Of a stretch of 64,000 nt of DNA, positions 1-11,233 are shown in pieces (position 1 is the stretch's first letter; each line of letters starts with the position of its first letter). This DNA comes from Mitragyna speciosa (lineage: Eukaryota; Streptophyta; Magnoliopsida; Gentianales; Rubiaceae). A model generated the notes under the pieces. That model saw only the letters and a list, made by a program, of their open reading frames with translations. It was not told where the DNA came from and did no database searches. Both the position numbers and the translations under genes were made by a program. The DNA is taken from contig CM045569.1 of assembly GCA_024721245.1 (NCBI GenBank), positions 9,803,355-9,867,354 of the forward strand. The letters are read 5' to 3'.

Positions 1-1351
1 TTAAAAAAAATTGATTAAAAATAAGAAATAAAAAGTCCTTAAACCCAAAGTCTTTTGACCCACTAATTTGGTTTCCCAAGTTATTCACATATTTTTTATA
101 TTAAATTGGCCATCTCTTTCTTACCGATATATTTATCTGTAAAATTTTGGTGGATAAAGTAATTTTATTTAAGTTAACCAGATAATTGGGTTTTGAAGAA
201 CACAATATAGTGGAGATTGAAAATTTGATGTAAAAAGGTATGAGTAATTTTGACATTCTTTTGGACTAACCAATTGATTTTTAAGATATATTTTTCCTTT
301 TTAAATCAGTTATGGGGTATTTAGTAGTTTTTAAAAGTAATTAAAAGTATTTTAGGATATTTAGTTGGTGATTTTTTTTGCTTTTGTTACCTTATCAAAA
401 TAGTTTTTTTTTTTTAATGGAAGGGTAAATACCAATAACCCCTATGGTATTGATTTTGACTATATAACCCCTCATACTTTTTATATGACCACATAACCCG
501 TCGGTGGTTTTATAGAATGTGAAAATTGGCTTCAAAGAATGATAACTTTAGTGTTGATTGTTAAGGCTATTGTTGGTATTTTAGTAATTACTGCTCTGGT
601 AAGAAAATTACTATTCTAGCAGTATCATTAGCCATTTAGAAAAGGGAGAACTTTACAATAATTTTGTTAATTTTCCTATTTGTTGCTGTGTTTTCAGATG
701 TTTTGCCCATTTATTGGCCGTCTATCATATTTCTTAGTGCTCTAACAGTGAATAAAAATGTTATTGGGAAACGAAGTGATCTAAAAAGTTTATCCCGAAT
801 GACAAGAATGGAATTAGTAATATTTTTTATAACTAGTCGTCTCCATATTTTTTTAATTTAATTTCAAAATACCCTCTATAATACTAAATTAGTGGTAAAT
901 TACCCTCTACGTTTAAGAAACATATGAAATACCGCTACTTCGATAACAAATACCGGTTCATGTATACTTCACCTCTGAATTGAAGTCTTTGCCCAAATTT
1001 ACCCTCAATTTAATTTGTCATCCTATATTTCTTAATTAAATTAAATACAGAAATACAACAATTTTACAATTTCTTTTTTTATTTATAATATGACATTTAG
1101 CATTTCATGCCATAATAGGTTTGTAAGAGGACATGTAGGGAAAAAAAAAGTATCATTATAGGTCTGTCATATAATAAGTATTTTTTCTTGTAATAAATTT
1201 GGCCCTCGCAATCCATGAGAGTTTCTAACAAAGACAGAGCTTTATCTTTCGTCGAACTATATTTTGTTTTTTTTTTTTTTGTGTGTTTGAGATGTCTCAC
1301 TTTTTCATTATTTTGTTCTACCCGCTCACTTTTTCCTTATTTTGATCTCAA
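1..1351. other. Non-coding distal part of left arm
   Basis: No convincing gene is present; the short reading frames (for example 664-861) lack ATG starts and family similarity. The stretch is AT-rich and is mirrored by 36,572-37,876 in the right arm. It contains phrases such as GGGTAAATACCAATAACCCC near 424 and a related inverted phrase near 893, which look like the ends of a short non-autonomous DNA transposon, although I could not define its limits. Confidence 0.6.
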
Positions 1352-1607
1352 TCATGAATTACTGATATGGACTTTGATCTCCCCAGTTACTTTCGCAATT
1401 TCTTCTGCAGACTGTTCTGCAGATTTTCCGTACCAGTGCACTTCAATAATTTTTAGGTCAGAGACATCAGCAAAATCACATGGAATTTCCTGAAGGTCTT
1501 TGTAATTCTGTAACACTAGTCGACAAGTTTGGGAAGGTGATCACAGGAGGCATTCAATTTTGCAATGTTCATGGTGTCTAACTTCAAGTACTTGAGTTCC
1601 TGGAACT
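1352..1607 (-). pseudogene. NLR LRR fragment, C-terminal part (left copy, split by element A)
   Basis: Read on the minus strand, this is the last part of an R1-type NLR leucine-rich repeat domain. The reading ends at a TGA whose complement is at 1,352-1,354. It matches the end of the right-arm fragment (36,310-36,571) and of the full NLRs: the C-terminal EVHW, CGKSAEQSAEEIA-like and HIS motifs can be recognised. The rest of the fragment lies at 11,022-11,233, beyond element A. No NB-ARC or N-terminal region is attached, so it was already a truncated paralogue before the transposon arrived. Confidence 0.85.
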
Positions 1608-1612
1608 CTTCC
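1608..1612. repeat. Target-site duplication of element A, left copy
   Basis: CTTCC directly precedes the TG of the 5' LTR and recurs directly after the CA of the 3' LTR at 11,017-11,021. A 5-bp duplication is standard for Ty3 integrases. Confidence 0.9.
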
Positions 1613-1719
1613 TGTAATACCCAACATTAGTAAGGGGTAAAAAGGTAATTTGGCAAAAAAAAAAAGAGCAAAAGTTTGTCGGTGGGATTTTTCCCATAAA
1701 TTTAGTAGAATTCTCTGCA

Positions 1720-1950
1720 AAAGAAAAGAGAAGAAGCTGCGAGAAGGAAGAAAGAAAAGAAAAGAGAGAAGAAAGAAAGAGAAGAAAAGAGAGAAGAAAG
1801 AAAAGGAAAGAGAGAAGAAGAAGAAGAAGAAGAAGAAAGGGGAGAAAGAGAGAGAGAAGTCCAGCCAGCAGGGGCGAGAGAGAGAGAGAGAGAGAGGAAG
1901 AAGAGAAATAGGAAAAAAAAAAGGGGGGGGGAAAAGGGGGAAATTTTGGA
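1720..1950 (+). repeat. GA-rich low-complexity tract in element A 5' LTR
   Basis: Runs of AAGAAAAG, GAAGAAGAAG and GAGAGAGAGA end in poly-A and poly-G. The same tract occurs at about 9,050-9,255 in the 3' LTR with different run lengths, as expected for slippage. Confidence 0.9.
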
Positions 1951-2880
1951 TTTAGCTAAATAAGGTAAATTTTTATGCTTAAATCTTGTTTATTAAATAG
2001 ATTATGATGTAAGTATATGATATTTTTGGTAGAAATGATAGCATGCATGGAGTAGAAATTGAGTAGATGGAATTTTAGAGTTTATGAAATTTTAGGAAAT
2101 TTGGAGAAAAATGATTTCTTGGTATTATTTAGAGTTAATAGTTTTTGATATGGTGTTAATTATCAATTAGAAGATGAAAGAGTTGAATTGGGAAATTAAA
2201 GTTGAGATTTGATTATAGTTTAGGCCATGTAAGATGGGGAAGTAATTGAGTTAAGCCTTGGGGCTAGATTAAAGTTAGAGTATTATTTTTCTAAAGTATT
2301 TTAGTTATTAATTTTGATCGTTATGTTGTATAATATATTCAAGAGAGCATTTGGCGGAGGAAGCCGCCTAAGGGGGTGATCAAGTTGAGATTTTTGGTAC
2401 ATAGCCTATTGGAGGTAAGTGTAATACATATTATGAATCACTAGTACTATATATTGCTTGCAAAGCATTTTGTGAGTATTTTAAAGTATGCAATATGTAT
2501 AAATTGAAATTGGCATACATATATGTTGATAAATGGATATACGTTGAGAAAATGCGTACAAAGTGATTTATTCTGTACATGAAAGTTTAAATGAACTTGC
2601 AAAGTATTTAAAGGTGAATGATTACGTTGAGTATATAAAATAATACATTTGACGTTTTTTCAAAGTATGTTTTATATATTGTTAAATTTTTAACATTAAA
2701 GAATGAGAAAGTGAATGGTTGTTTGTGACAATGATTTTTGTCAAATAAAGTTGAAAGAATTTAGTTGTGAAAATGATTTGAAAGTAACTCTATGCAGAGC
2801 TAACTAAAACTAACAGGGTTATTATTAGTCTTGGTACACCTAGTATGTGCCGGCTAGGAAATGTCCGCAGTGATTCCCTC

Positions 2881-2985
2881 CCTTCGCGGGATAGTATACT
2901 CTTCGGGGGATAGTCCTTCGGGGAACAGAGACAGATACCCTTCGGGGGATAGCCCTTCGGGGACAAAATACCCTTCGGGGGATAG
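2881..2985 (+). repeat. CCTTCGGGG minisatellite in element A 5' LTR
   Basis: About six degenerate copies of a 14-25-bp unit carry the core CCTTCGGGGGATAG. The same array is at about 10,196-10,310 in the 3' LTR with altered copies. It is noticeably more GC-rich than its surroundings. Confidence 0.85.
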
Positions 2986-3697
2986 TAGGTTTCTACATAG
3001 CGGTGACTTCGAAAAACAATCAAAGTTGTTTATGAAACCAAAAATGTGATTTTATTAATTTTTTTATATCATATGTGATGACTATACAGATTTTGTACCA
3101 AAGGTGATGATTTTTAAGCAAAATTGTTTAAACTGGTTATAATATGTATTATGCTTACTGAGTGTGAAAACTCACCCCTCAATATTTTTCAGTATTTTGT
3201 AGAAAGTGCAGGGGCTAGAACCAAGAGGAGAATATCAGAGCCATTTGAATTCAGAGGTATTATCCGGTTATTTTTGTCGTTTCGGGTATAGGATAGTATA
3301 AGTATTATTCTGCACTTATGGCCATGTGATGCAATATTTGGTATTGTAAATATTACTTTTGACATAGTTGCTCCGTTGGTTGTAAATTATGAATCTTGGG
3401 ATGTTTATATAGAAATAGATGAAGTTCTTATGGCATATTTTTTCTGGTGGAAATGGATGATTGATGACTTGTGAATGAGATGATATAATGTATTGTGAAT
3501 GTATTGAAAATGTTTGGGCTGGCTGAAATCTTGTGCAAGTATTTTTAAATTTTTGGGAAAGGTCTATATTCAGAGGAGATGCTGTCGAAATTTCGGTAGA
3601 ATTTAGAGGAAAATTAGGCTTACGTGGTTTTGGAGTGGTTTATTCCACTTCGAACTACGTGCCGGTCATGACCTTTAAATTCGGGTCGTGACAAAGT

Positions 3698-3709
3698 TGG
3701 TATCAGAGC
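3698..3709 (+). promoter_or_regulatory. Element A primer-binding site (tRNA-iMet)
   Basis: TGGTATCAGAGC lies 4 bases after the 5' LTR. It is the usual complement of the 3' end of plant initiator-Met tRNA, which primes minus-strand DNA synthesis. Confidence 0.9.
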
Positions 3710-3923
3710 AACGGTTATGGGATTGCGATTATTTTTTATAAGATTGAATTAATAAGTTATAGAACTAATCTATTGTCTTGAACCACGGAGCTATAGGCTT
3801 TAACTTGTCATTGAGTATTTATTATATATTAGTTTATGCCAGTGATTCTTACCGTTCAAGTTAAGTATATTATACATATGTTGCTTGTAGAAATGATAAT
3901 AATTATGTTATTTGCTATTAGAG

Positions 3924-5593
3924 ATGGCGAGATCAACTAGCGGCCGAGGCTGTAGGGGTGGAAGAACCCCAAATGCAGACTGTGGAAGGGGCGGTAGAGC
4001 CCTAACTATGGGACATGGTAGGGGTGAAAGAGCTCCAAGCAGAGGCCGTGGTAGGGGTGGTAGAGCTCCAAGTGCAGGCTGCGGCAGGGGTGGCAGAGTT
4101 CCACAAGCAGCCCCTAATATAGCTATCCCTCATGTTACTTGGGGTAGTAGACGTAGTAGACGGAATTTCACGTCAGGTGAAAGAGAGGCAGAAGTAGAAA
4201 GAGAGACACAGGCAGAGAGGGAGACAGAGGCAGAAGGGGAGGTTGAGTCCGCAGCCACTCTAGGGCCACAGGACGTTATCCAAAGCTTGAATTTGTTGAC
4301 ACAAATTGTGGTCAGGCACGATAGATTACATGCTCAGGCAGAAAGTGCACCATCCTCGTTGCGTGCTAAAGAGGACGAGGTGCCATTATCTGAATTTTTA
4401 AAACTTAAGCCACCGGAGTTTGAGGGGAAAACAGATGAAGATCCTTATTTATTTTTAGAGGAGATCGATTCTAGATGTAAGGCAATGGGATGTAAGCTCT
4501 CAAAAAGCAGTTCAATTGGTCGAGTTTCGTCTGATTGGGACGGCCAAGCGATGGTTTAAGACTGATAGAGTACCTAATTGGACATGGGAGGAGTTCAGTA
4601 AAGCTTTTATGGATAGATTTTTGCCCGAGAGCGTTAGAGATCAGAAAGCGATTGAGTTCGAAAGATTGAGGCAAGATCCTTCCATGACCGTTAGCGAGTA
4701 CGATGCACGGTTTGTGGAGTTGAGTAGGTATGCTCCCCACTTGGTTAGTACTGAGAAGTTGAAGAGATCGCGGTTTATAAAAGGTTTGGTGCCGCGACTT
4801 CGTGATCATTTGCTTTCTGCGAGAGTCACTACATACGGAGAGGCTGTTGAATGTGCCCGACAGATAGAGATGTCACGAATGGATAGTTTAGGGAGAACAA
4901 CAGTCTCGATCTGAAAAAGAGCAAAAGCACAGGACAATTCAGTGGCCAGCAAAGTCGTGGTATTGTTACTGGCGGGACGAGTAGAGGTTTAGGTAATCAA
5001 AGCCAAGTAAGCCAACAGGGTTCTCAGAAAGAAGTTAAGAGTCAAAGATCTACAGGTTATAGCCAAGCAAGGATCCAGTCAGTCCGGACAGAGTACTCAG
5101 TCCTTCTACCTCGTGCTCCATATGTAATAGGATGCATCGGGGCACGTGCAGAGTTGGACAGAACGTATGCTACCGTTGTGGTCAAGAAGGGCATTTTGCC
5201 AGGGAGTGTCCGTTGACCTTATTACGACAAGGCTCTACACAAAGGCAGACATCTGTAGCTTCTGTTCCGAGTCACACAGTAGATCAGATAGAGGGAACCA
5301 GTGGACGAGGCTCAGGAGGTAGAGGTTTTGGGGGTAGAGGATTGATACAAGATGGTAGAGGTCAGCCAAATGCAGGTAGAGGTCAGAATACAGGGGCTCA
5401 AAGTTCCGTTGGGCGTGGACAGGCGAGAGTGTATGCTTTAACTAGACAAGATGCTCAGGCTTCTAATGCTGTGGTGTCAGGTACACTTTCTGTTGATTCT
5501 TTTGATGCACGAGTATTATTTGATACTGGGCTACTCACTCATTTATATCCCCATTTTTGGCTAAGAAGTTGGGTAGACAGTCAGAAAAGTTAG
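3924..5593 (+). pseudogene. Element A gag (capsid/nucleocapsid), frameshifted
   Basis: The first in-frame ATG is at 3,924. The N-terminus has four or five Arg/Gly-rich repeats (GRGGRAPS-like, about 3,930-4,110), followed by an acidic linker and the retrotransposon gag capsid region (about 4,380-4,900; motifs FLKLKPPEFEG and FMDRFLPESVRDQKAIEFERL). The reading shifts frame near 4,505 and again after 4,914. The zinc knuckle CYRCGQEGHFAREC (CCHC) is at about 5,168-5,212 in a third frame. Gag would package element RNA in cytoplasmic virus-like particles. At least two frame breaks make it non-functional. Confidence 0.88.
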
Positions 5594-5815
5594 ATGAGCC
5601 TTTGGTAGTAGTCCACTCCAACAGGAGAGAGTATAGAGGTGAATTCAATATACCGATCTTGTGGGGTTAAGATAGGGAGTAAAGATCTTCCAGTGGATCT
5701 TCTATTGTTCGGATTAGTGGATTTCGATGTGATATTAGGAATGGATTGGTTGTCTCAATATCATGCTTCCCTAAATTGTAATAAGAAGATAGTGAACTTT
5801 AATCTTCCGGTGAGT
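5480..5815 (+). pseudogene. Element A protease remnant
   Basis: The aspartic protease active-site triad appears as FDTG at about 5,519-5,530, but the residues that normally follow in this family are disturbed. The downstream conserved motif VILGMDWL is recognisable at about 5,731-5,754 in another frame, and a stop follows near 5,817. The enzyme would cleave the Gag-Pol polyprotein. The frame break after the active site makes this copy inactive. Confidence 0.75.
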
Positions 5816-5939
5816 TAGAGTTTCAATTTTCAGGGAGACAGAAGTTTAGTTCCTTATAACTTCGTGTCAATGCTCAATGCTAGCGTATGTTGCATAAAGG
5901 ATACTAGTGGTTATCTAGCTTTTGTTAGAGATGTGAATC

Positions 5940-6800
5940 CTCCGGAACCAAAGATAGAAGATGTACCGGTGGTGAGTGAATTTCTAGATGTGTTTCCGAG
6001 GATTTGCAGGATTACCTCCAGAAAGGGAGATAGAGTTTTGCATAGATGTAGTGCCTGGAACTGAGCCAATCTCAATACCACCTTATAGAATGGCACCAGC
6101 TGAGCTTAAGGAGCTTAAGGAGCAATTACAAGATTTGCTTGATAAGGGATTCATCAGGCCTAGTGTGTCACCTTAGGGTGCACCAGTGTTGTTTGTAAAG
6201 AAAAAAGATAGGTCTTTACGGCTATGTATTGATTATAGGCAATTGAATAAGGTCACAATTCGTAATAGGTACCCACTGCCTAGAATTGATGACTTGTTTG
6301 ATCAGTTGCAAGGGTCTCAATATTTTTCCAAAATAGACTTGAGATCAGGATATCATCAGTTACGTATAAGGAATGATGATATTCCAAAGACGGCATTCAG
6401 AACTAGGTATGGACACTATGAGTTTCTTGTGATGTCTTTTGGACTCACTAATGCTCCGGCAGCCTTTATGGATCTCATGAATAGAGTGTTCAAGCCATTT
6501 CTCGATACTTTTGTAATAGTGTTCATCGATGACTATTTTGGTTTATTCTAGAGTAAAGAAGACCATGAGCAACATTTACGCATAGTACTTCAGACTTTGA
6601 GGGAGCATCAATTGTATGCTAAGTTTTCTAAATGTGAATTTTGGTTAGATAGTGTGGGATTTCTTGGGCATATAGTGTCAAAGGATGGGATAAAAGTCGA
6701 TCCAAAGAAAATTGAAGCAGTTACACATTGGCCGAAGACCGACGTCAGCCACGGAGATTCGTAGTTTTCTTGGGCTAGCCGGTTATTATAGGCAGTTTTG
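5940..6800 (+). pseudogene. Element A reverse transcriptase, broken
   Basis: The RT domain is clear: RLCIDYRQLNKVTIRNRYPL with palm motif FSKIDLRSGYHQ at about 6,327-6,362, FLVMSFGLTNAPAAF, and the catalytic box FIDD at 6,522-6,533. Breaks include a TAG at 6,174-6,176, where this family has a Trp codon, and a frame disruption right after FIDD that ends the reading near 6,551. The thumb segment (FSKCEFWL, GFLGHIVSKDG) continues to about 6,800 in other frames. This is the typical Ty3 palm-thumb arrangement, now pseudogenic. Confidence 0.9.
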
Positions 6801-7500
6801 TGGAGAATTTCTCGCGGATAGCTGCCCCGCTGACGAGGTTAACTCAAAAGAATGCAAAATTTGAATGGACTGATGCATGTGAGCAGAGTTTTCAGGAGCT
6901 TAAAACTCGTTTGACTACAGCTCCAGTGTTAGCATTACCATCAGGTTCTGGTGGATATGTCGTTTACTGTGATGCTTCAAGAGTAGGTTTGGGGTGCGTG
7001 TTGATGCAACATGGAAGAGTTATGGCTTATGCTTCTCGTCAGTTAAAGAAGCACGAGCAGAATTATCCTACTCATGATTTAGAGATGGCAGCGATTGTAT
7101 TTGCTTTGAAAATATGGCGGCATTACTTGTATGGTGAGAAATGTGAGATTTACACAGACCACAAAAGCTTGAAGTACATATTTGAGCAGAGAGATTTGAA
7201 TTTGAGGCAAAGGCGGTGGATGGAGTTGCTAAAAGATTATGATTGCTCAATCTTATATCATTCTGGAAAAGCAAATGTGGTAGCGGATGCTTTGAGTAGG
7301 AAGTCAGTTGGGAGTTTAGCTCATATAGCAGTCGATAGAAGACCATTAATTCAGGAGTTACATGGGTTATATGATCAGGGGACTCAATTGGAGATTCGAG
7401 ACAGTGGAGTATTATTAGCTCACATTAATGTGCGTCCAGTGCTTTTAGATCGAATCAAAGCAAATCAGGCTAAGGATGAGCAGTTAGAAAAGATTCGAGA
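6800..7500 (+). pseudogene. Element A RNase H domain
   Basis: A continuous reading frame (6,800-7,537) carries the Ty3 RNase H: VVYCDASRVGLGCVLMQ with the first catalytic Asp at about 6,971, YPTHDLEMAAIVFALKIWRHYLYG with the Glu, and IYTDHKSLKYIF with the second Asp. It ends in the connection motif NVVADALSRK. The catalytic residues I can see are intact, but the frame is cut off from RT upstream and from integrase downstream. Confidence 0.9.
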
Positions 7501-7503
7501 CGA

Positions 7504-8690
7504 GTGGTTAAAGGTGACAATAAGGAGTTCAATATAGATGAAAATAATGTACTTCGTTGTGGCAATAGGTTATGTGTTCCAAATGTGGAGGATTTGAGGA
7601 AAGAGATCATGGAAGAAGCACACCAGTCAGCCTACACGGTACATCCTGGTTCGACCAAAATGTATCAAGATTTGAAGAAAATATATTGGTGGAATAGGGA
7701 TGAAGAGAGACATTGCAGAATTTGTGGCTAAGTGCCTAGTGTGCCAGCAGGTGAAATTTGAGCACCAAAAGCCTTCGGGTTTACTTCAAGAACTTCCTTT
7801 GCCAGAATGGAAATGGGAGAGAGTGACGATGGATTTCGTAGTCGGATTGCCCCGTACGAGAAAGGGTTATGATTCAATATGGGTAATTGTGGACAGGTTG
7901 ACGAAATCAGCTCACTTTATTCCAGTAAAGACTACCTATACAGTGGCTCAGTATGCTCAATTGTATATTGACAAGGTCGTGAGTCTTCACGGGGTACCAG
8001 TGTCTATAGTATCGGATAGGGGCACTCAATTCACATCACAGTTTTGGAGGAAACTTCAGGAGGCCTTAGGGACTCGACTCGATTTTAGTACAGCTTTTCA
8101 TCCTCAGACAGATGGTCAGTCCGAGCGTACCATTCAGACGTTAGGAGGATATGTTGAGAGCATGTGTTATGGATTTCGGAAGGTGATTGGGAGCAACATT
8201 TACCATTAATTGAGTTTGCCTACAATAACAGTTACCAATCGAGCATTGAGATGGCTCCATATGAGGCACTATATGGTAGAAAATGTCGGTCTCCTATTTG
8301 TTGGGAAGAAGTAGGAGATAGGAAGCTATTGGGTCCCGAAATTGTACAATTGACTACGGAGAAGGTAGCAGTGATCAGAGAGCGTCTTAAAGCAAGCTCA
8401 CAGTAGGCAGAAGAGTTATGCGGACGTGAGAAGAAAACATCTTGAATTTAGTGTTGGAGATCATGTGTTTCTTAAGGTGTCGCCTATGAGAGGGATTATG
8501 AGATTTGGAAAGAAAGGAAAATTGTCTCCTAGGTATATCGGACCATTTGAGGTACTTGAGAGGATAGGAGCAGTGGCGTACAGGTTGGCCCTTCCACCGG
8601 ATTTTTCTGGAGTTCATCCAGTATTTCATGTGTCTATGTTGAGGAAATACGTGGCAGATCCTTCGCATGTCATTGAACCACAAACAGTTG
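7504..8690 (+). pseudogene. Element A integrase, frameshifted
   Basis: The N-terminal HHCC zinc finger spans 7,621-7,750 (AHQSAYTVHPG, then CLVCQQV) and crosses a frame change near 7,710. The catalytic core has MDFVVGLP (Asp at 7,832), VSDRGTQF (Asp at 8,015) and TDGQSERTIQTL (Glu at 8,123), so the D,D,E triad itself is present. Frame changes near 8,165 and 8,410 separate the core from the C-terminal region (FSVGDHVFLKVSPMRG and GPFEVLERIG, about 8,450-8,575). The enzyme would insert element cDNA into chromatin. Breaks exclude function. Confidence 0.9.
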
Positions 8691-8838
8691 AGTTGAGTGA
8701 AGACTTAAGCTACGTAGAGCAACCAATAGCAATTGTGGATCGTCAAACTAAGAAGCTCAGGCATAAAGAGATTCCTATGGTTAAAGTACAATGGAGAAAT
8801 CATTCCATTAGAGAGAGCACGTGGGAGTTAGAAGGATG
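8690..8838 (+). pseudogene. Element A C-terminal chromodomain
   Basis: The segment ending at the TGA at 8,837 reads IVDRQTKKLRHKEIPMVKVQ then W.NHS...STWELEG. This is the pattern of the group I/II chromodomain that follows integrase in Tekay-type chromoviruses and is thought to steer insertion toward marked chromatin. It is in frame with the preceding integrase tail (8,426-8,838). Confidence 0.8.
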
Positions 8839-8918
8839 AGATGCGAGACAAGTATCCAAATTTATTCCCACATTCAGGTATGTAGTTATTTCAAAATTCG
8901 AGGACGAATTTTTTTATT

Positions 8919-8930
8919 AGGGGGAGAGAA
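8919..8930 (+). promoter_or_regulatory. Element A polypurine tract
   Basis: AGGGGGAGAGAA ends exactly at the base before the 3' LTR, where plus-strand priming is expected. The phrase CGAGGACGAATTTTT just upstream is typical of Ty3 chromoviruses. Confidence 0.88.
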
Positions 8931-11016
8931 TGTAATACCCAACATAAGTAAGAGGTAAAAAGGTAATTTGGCAAAAAAAAAAAAAAAAAAAGAGCAAAAG
9001 TTTGTCGATGGGATTTTTCCCATAAAGCTAGCAGAATTCTCTGCAAAAGAAAAGAGAAGAAGCTGCGAGAAGGAAGAAAGAAAAGAAAAGAGAGAAGAAA
9101 AGAGAGAAGAAAGAAAAGGAAAGAGAGAAGAAGAAGAAGAAGAAGAAGAAGAAAGGGGAGAAAGAGAGAGAGAAGTCCGGCCAGCAGGGGAGAGAGAAAG
9201 AGAGAGAGAGGAAGAAGAGAAATAGGAAAAAAAAAGGGGGGGGGGGAAAAGGGGGAAATTTTGGATTTAGCTAAATAAGGTAAATTTTTATGCTTAAATC
9301 TTGTTTATTAAATAGATTATGATGTAGTATATGATATTTTTGATAGAAATGATAGCATGCATGGAGTAGAAATTGAGTAGATGGAATTTTAGAGTTTATG
9401 AAATTTTAGGAAATTTGGAAAAAATGATTCTTGGTATTATTTAGAGTTAATAGTTTTGTTATGGTGTTAATTACCAATTAGAAGATGAAAGAGTTGAATT
9501 TGGGAAATTAAAGTTGAGATTTGATTATAGTTTAGGCCATGTAAGATGGGTAAGTAATTGAGTTAAGCCTTGGGGCTAGATTAAAGTTAGAGTATTATTT
9601 TTCTAATGTATTTTAGTTGTTAATTTTGATCGTTATGTTATATAATAGATTCAAGAGAGCATTTGGCGGAGGAAGCCGCCTAAGAGGGTGATCGAGTTCG
9701 AGATTTTTGGTACATAGCCTATTAGAGGTAAGTGTAATACATATTATGAATCACTAGTACTATATATTGCTTGCAAAGCATTTTGTGAGTATTTTAAAGT
9801 ATGCAATATGTATAAATTGAAATTGACATACATATATGTTGTTAAATAGATGTATGTTGAGAAAATGCATACAAAGTGATTTATTTTGTACATGAAAGTT
9901 TAAATGAGCTTGCAAAGTATTTAAAGGTGAATGATTTACGTTGAGTGTATAAGATAATACATTTGACGTTTTTTCAAAGTATGTTTTATATATTGTTAAA
10001 GTTTTAACATTAAAGAATGAGAAAGTGAATGGTTGTTTGTGACAATGATTTTTGTCAAATAAAGTTGAAAGAATTTAGTTGTGAAAATAATTTGAAAGTA
10101 ACTCTATGCAGAGCTAACTAAAACTAACAGGGTTATTGTTAGTTTGGGTGCACCTAGTATATGCCGGCTAGGGAATGTCCGCAGTGATTCCCTCCCTTCG
10201 CGGGATAGTACACCCTTCGGGGGATAACCATTCGGGGAACAGAGACAGATACCCTTCGGGGGATAGCCCTTCGGGGACAGAGTACCCTTCGGGATAGTAC
10301 TGGATAGTAGGTTTCTGCATAGCGGTGACTTCGAAAAACTAATCAAAGTTGTTTATGGAACCAAAAATGTGATTTTATTAATTTTTTTATGTCATATGTG
10401 ATGACTATACAGATTTTGTACCAAAGGTGATGATTTTTAAGCAAATTGTTTAAACTAGGTTATAATATGTATTATGCTTACTGAGTGTGAAAACTCACCC
10501 CTCAATATTTTTCAGTATTTTGTAGAAAGTGCAGGGGCTAGAACCAAGAGGAGAATATCAGAGCCATTTGAATTCAGAGGTATTACCCGGTTATTTTTGT
10601 CGTTCCAGGTATAGGATAGTATAAGTATTATTCTGCACTTATGGCCATGTGATGCAATATTTGGTATTGTAAATATTATTTTTGGCATAATTGCTCCGTT
10701 GGTTGTAAATTATGAATATTGGGATGTTTATATAGAAATAGATGAAGTTCTTATGGCATATTTTTTCTGGTGGAAATGGATGATTGATGACTTGTGAATG
10801 AGATGATATAATGTATTGTGAATGTATTGGAAATGTTTGGGCTGGCTGAAATCTTGTGCAGGTATTTTTAAATTTTTGGGAAAGGTCCAGATACAGAGGA
10901 TATACTGTTGAAATTTCGGTAGAATTTAGAGGAAAGTTAGGCTTATGTGGTTTTGGAGTGGTTTATTTCACTTCGAACTACGTGCCGGTCATGACCTTTA
11001 AATTCGGGTCGTAACA
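8931..11016 (+). repeat. Element A 3' LTR
   Basis: It begins TGTAATACCCAAC and ends GGGTCGTAACA. It matches the 5' LTR over its whole length with scattered differences, which means the insertion is not brand new. It contains the same GA tract (about 9,050-9,255) and CCTTCGGGG minisatellite (about 10,196-10,310). Confidence 0.93.
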
Positions 11017-11021
11017 CTTCC

Positions 11022-11233
11022 CATCTTCGCTTCTCAAAGGTACCAGAATCAACTTTGAGAACTTCTAGGTTCGGTAGTCTCCCAATCGCGGGAATATGAC
11101 TCCATGGAAGGTGAAAGTGTGACTGAGTGAATTTTTTCAGGTTCACTGGGATTCAGGACCTTACCATCGTAGAATATCCTGAGCGATTCCAAATAGGAAA
11201 AAAATTCAATGCTGGAAACTGATGGCAATTCTT
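11022..11233 (-). pseudogene. NLR LRR fragment, upstream part (left copy)
   Basis: This is the other half of the LRR fragment that begins at 1,352, separated from it by element A. Minus-strand reading gives NLKKFTQSHFHLP, IGRLPNLEVLKVDSGTFE and an RRW motif, matching right-arm 36,068-36,300. Upstream of the homology (past 11,233) the sequence becomes AT-rich non-coding DNA, identical in layout to 35,941-36,067. The fragment therefore has no NB-ARC part in either arm. Confidence 0.85.

Larger units (their letters stand above)
1613..3693 (+). repeat. Element A 5' LTR
   Basis: It begins TGTAATACCCAAC and ends GGGTCGTGACA, and is near-identical along its length to 8,931-11,016 apart from scattered substitutions and small indels. 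Internally it has a long GA-rich tract (about 1,720-1,900), which creates a meaningless Lys/Glu/Arg-rich reading frame, and a CCTTCGGGGGATAG-type minisatellite (2,881-2,985). Confidence 0.93.
1613..11016 (+). mobile_element. Element A: Tekay/Del-like Ty3 chromovirus (9.4 kb, defective)
   Basis: This is a complete LTR retrotransposon: LTRs of about 2.08 kb beginning TG and ending CA, a 5-bp TSD, an initiator-Met primer-binding site, a purine tract before the 3' LTR, and gag-protease-RT-RNase H-integrase-chromodomain order. The long LTRs and the C-terminal chromodomain place it with the Tekay/Del chromoviruses. The coding region is scattered over several frames with stops, so this copy is non-functional. 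It sits inside the left LRR fragment, and the empty site is preserved in the right arm. Confidence 0.93.

Noticed and set aside
664..861. 65-codon hydrophobic reading frame, also mirrored at 36,889-37,200
   Set aside because: TTG start, no family similarity, and the mirrored copy differs by frame; probably chance within a non-coding repeat.
1650..1955. Reading frame of 101 codons rich in Lys/Glu/Arg
   Set aside because: Pure product of the GA-rich tract in the element A LTR; the matching tract in the 3' LTR (8,968-9,225) gives a different protein.
2881..2985. Regularly spaced short repeats that might suggest a CRISPR array
   Set aside because: Units abut with irregular spacing, lie inside an LTR and are repeated in the other LTR; there are no cas genes and this is plant DNA.
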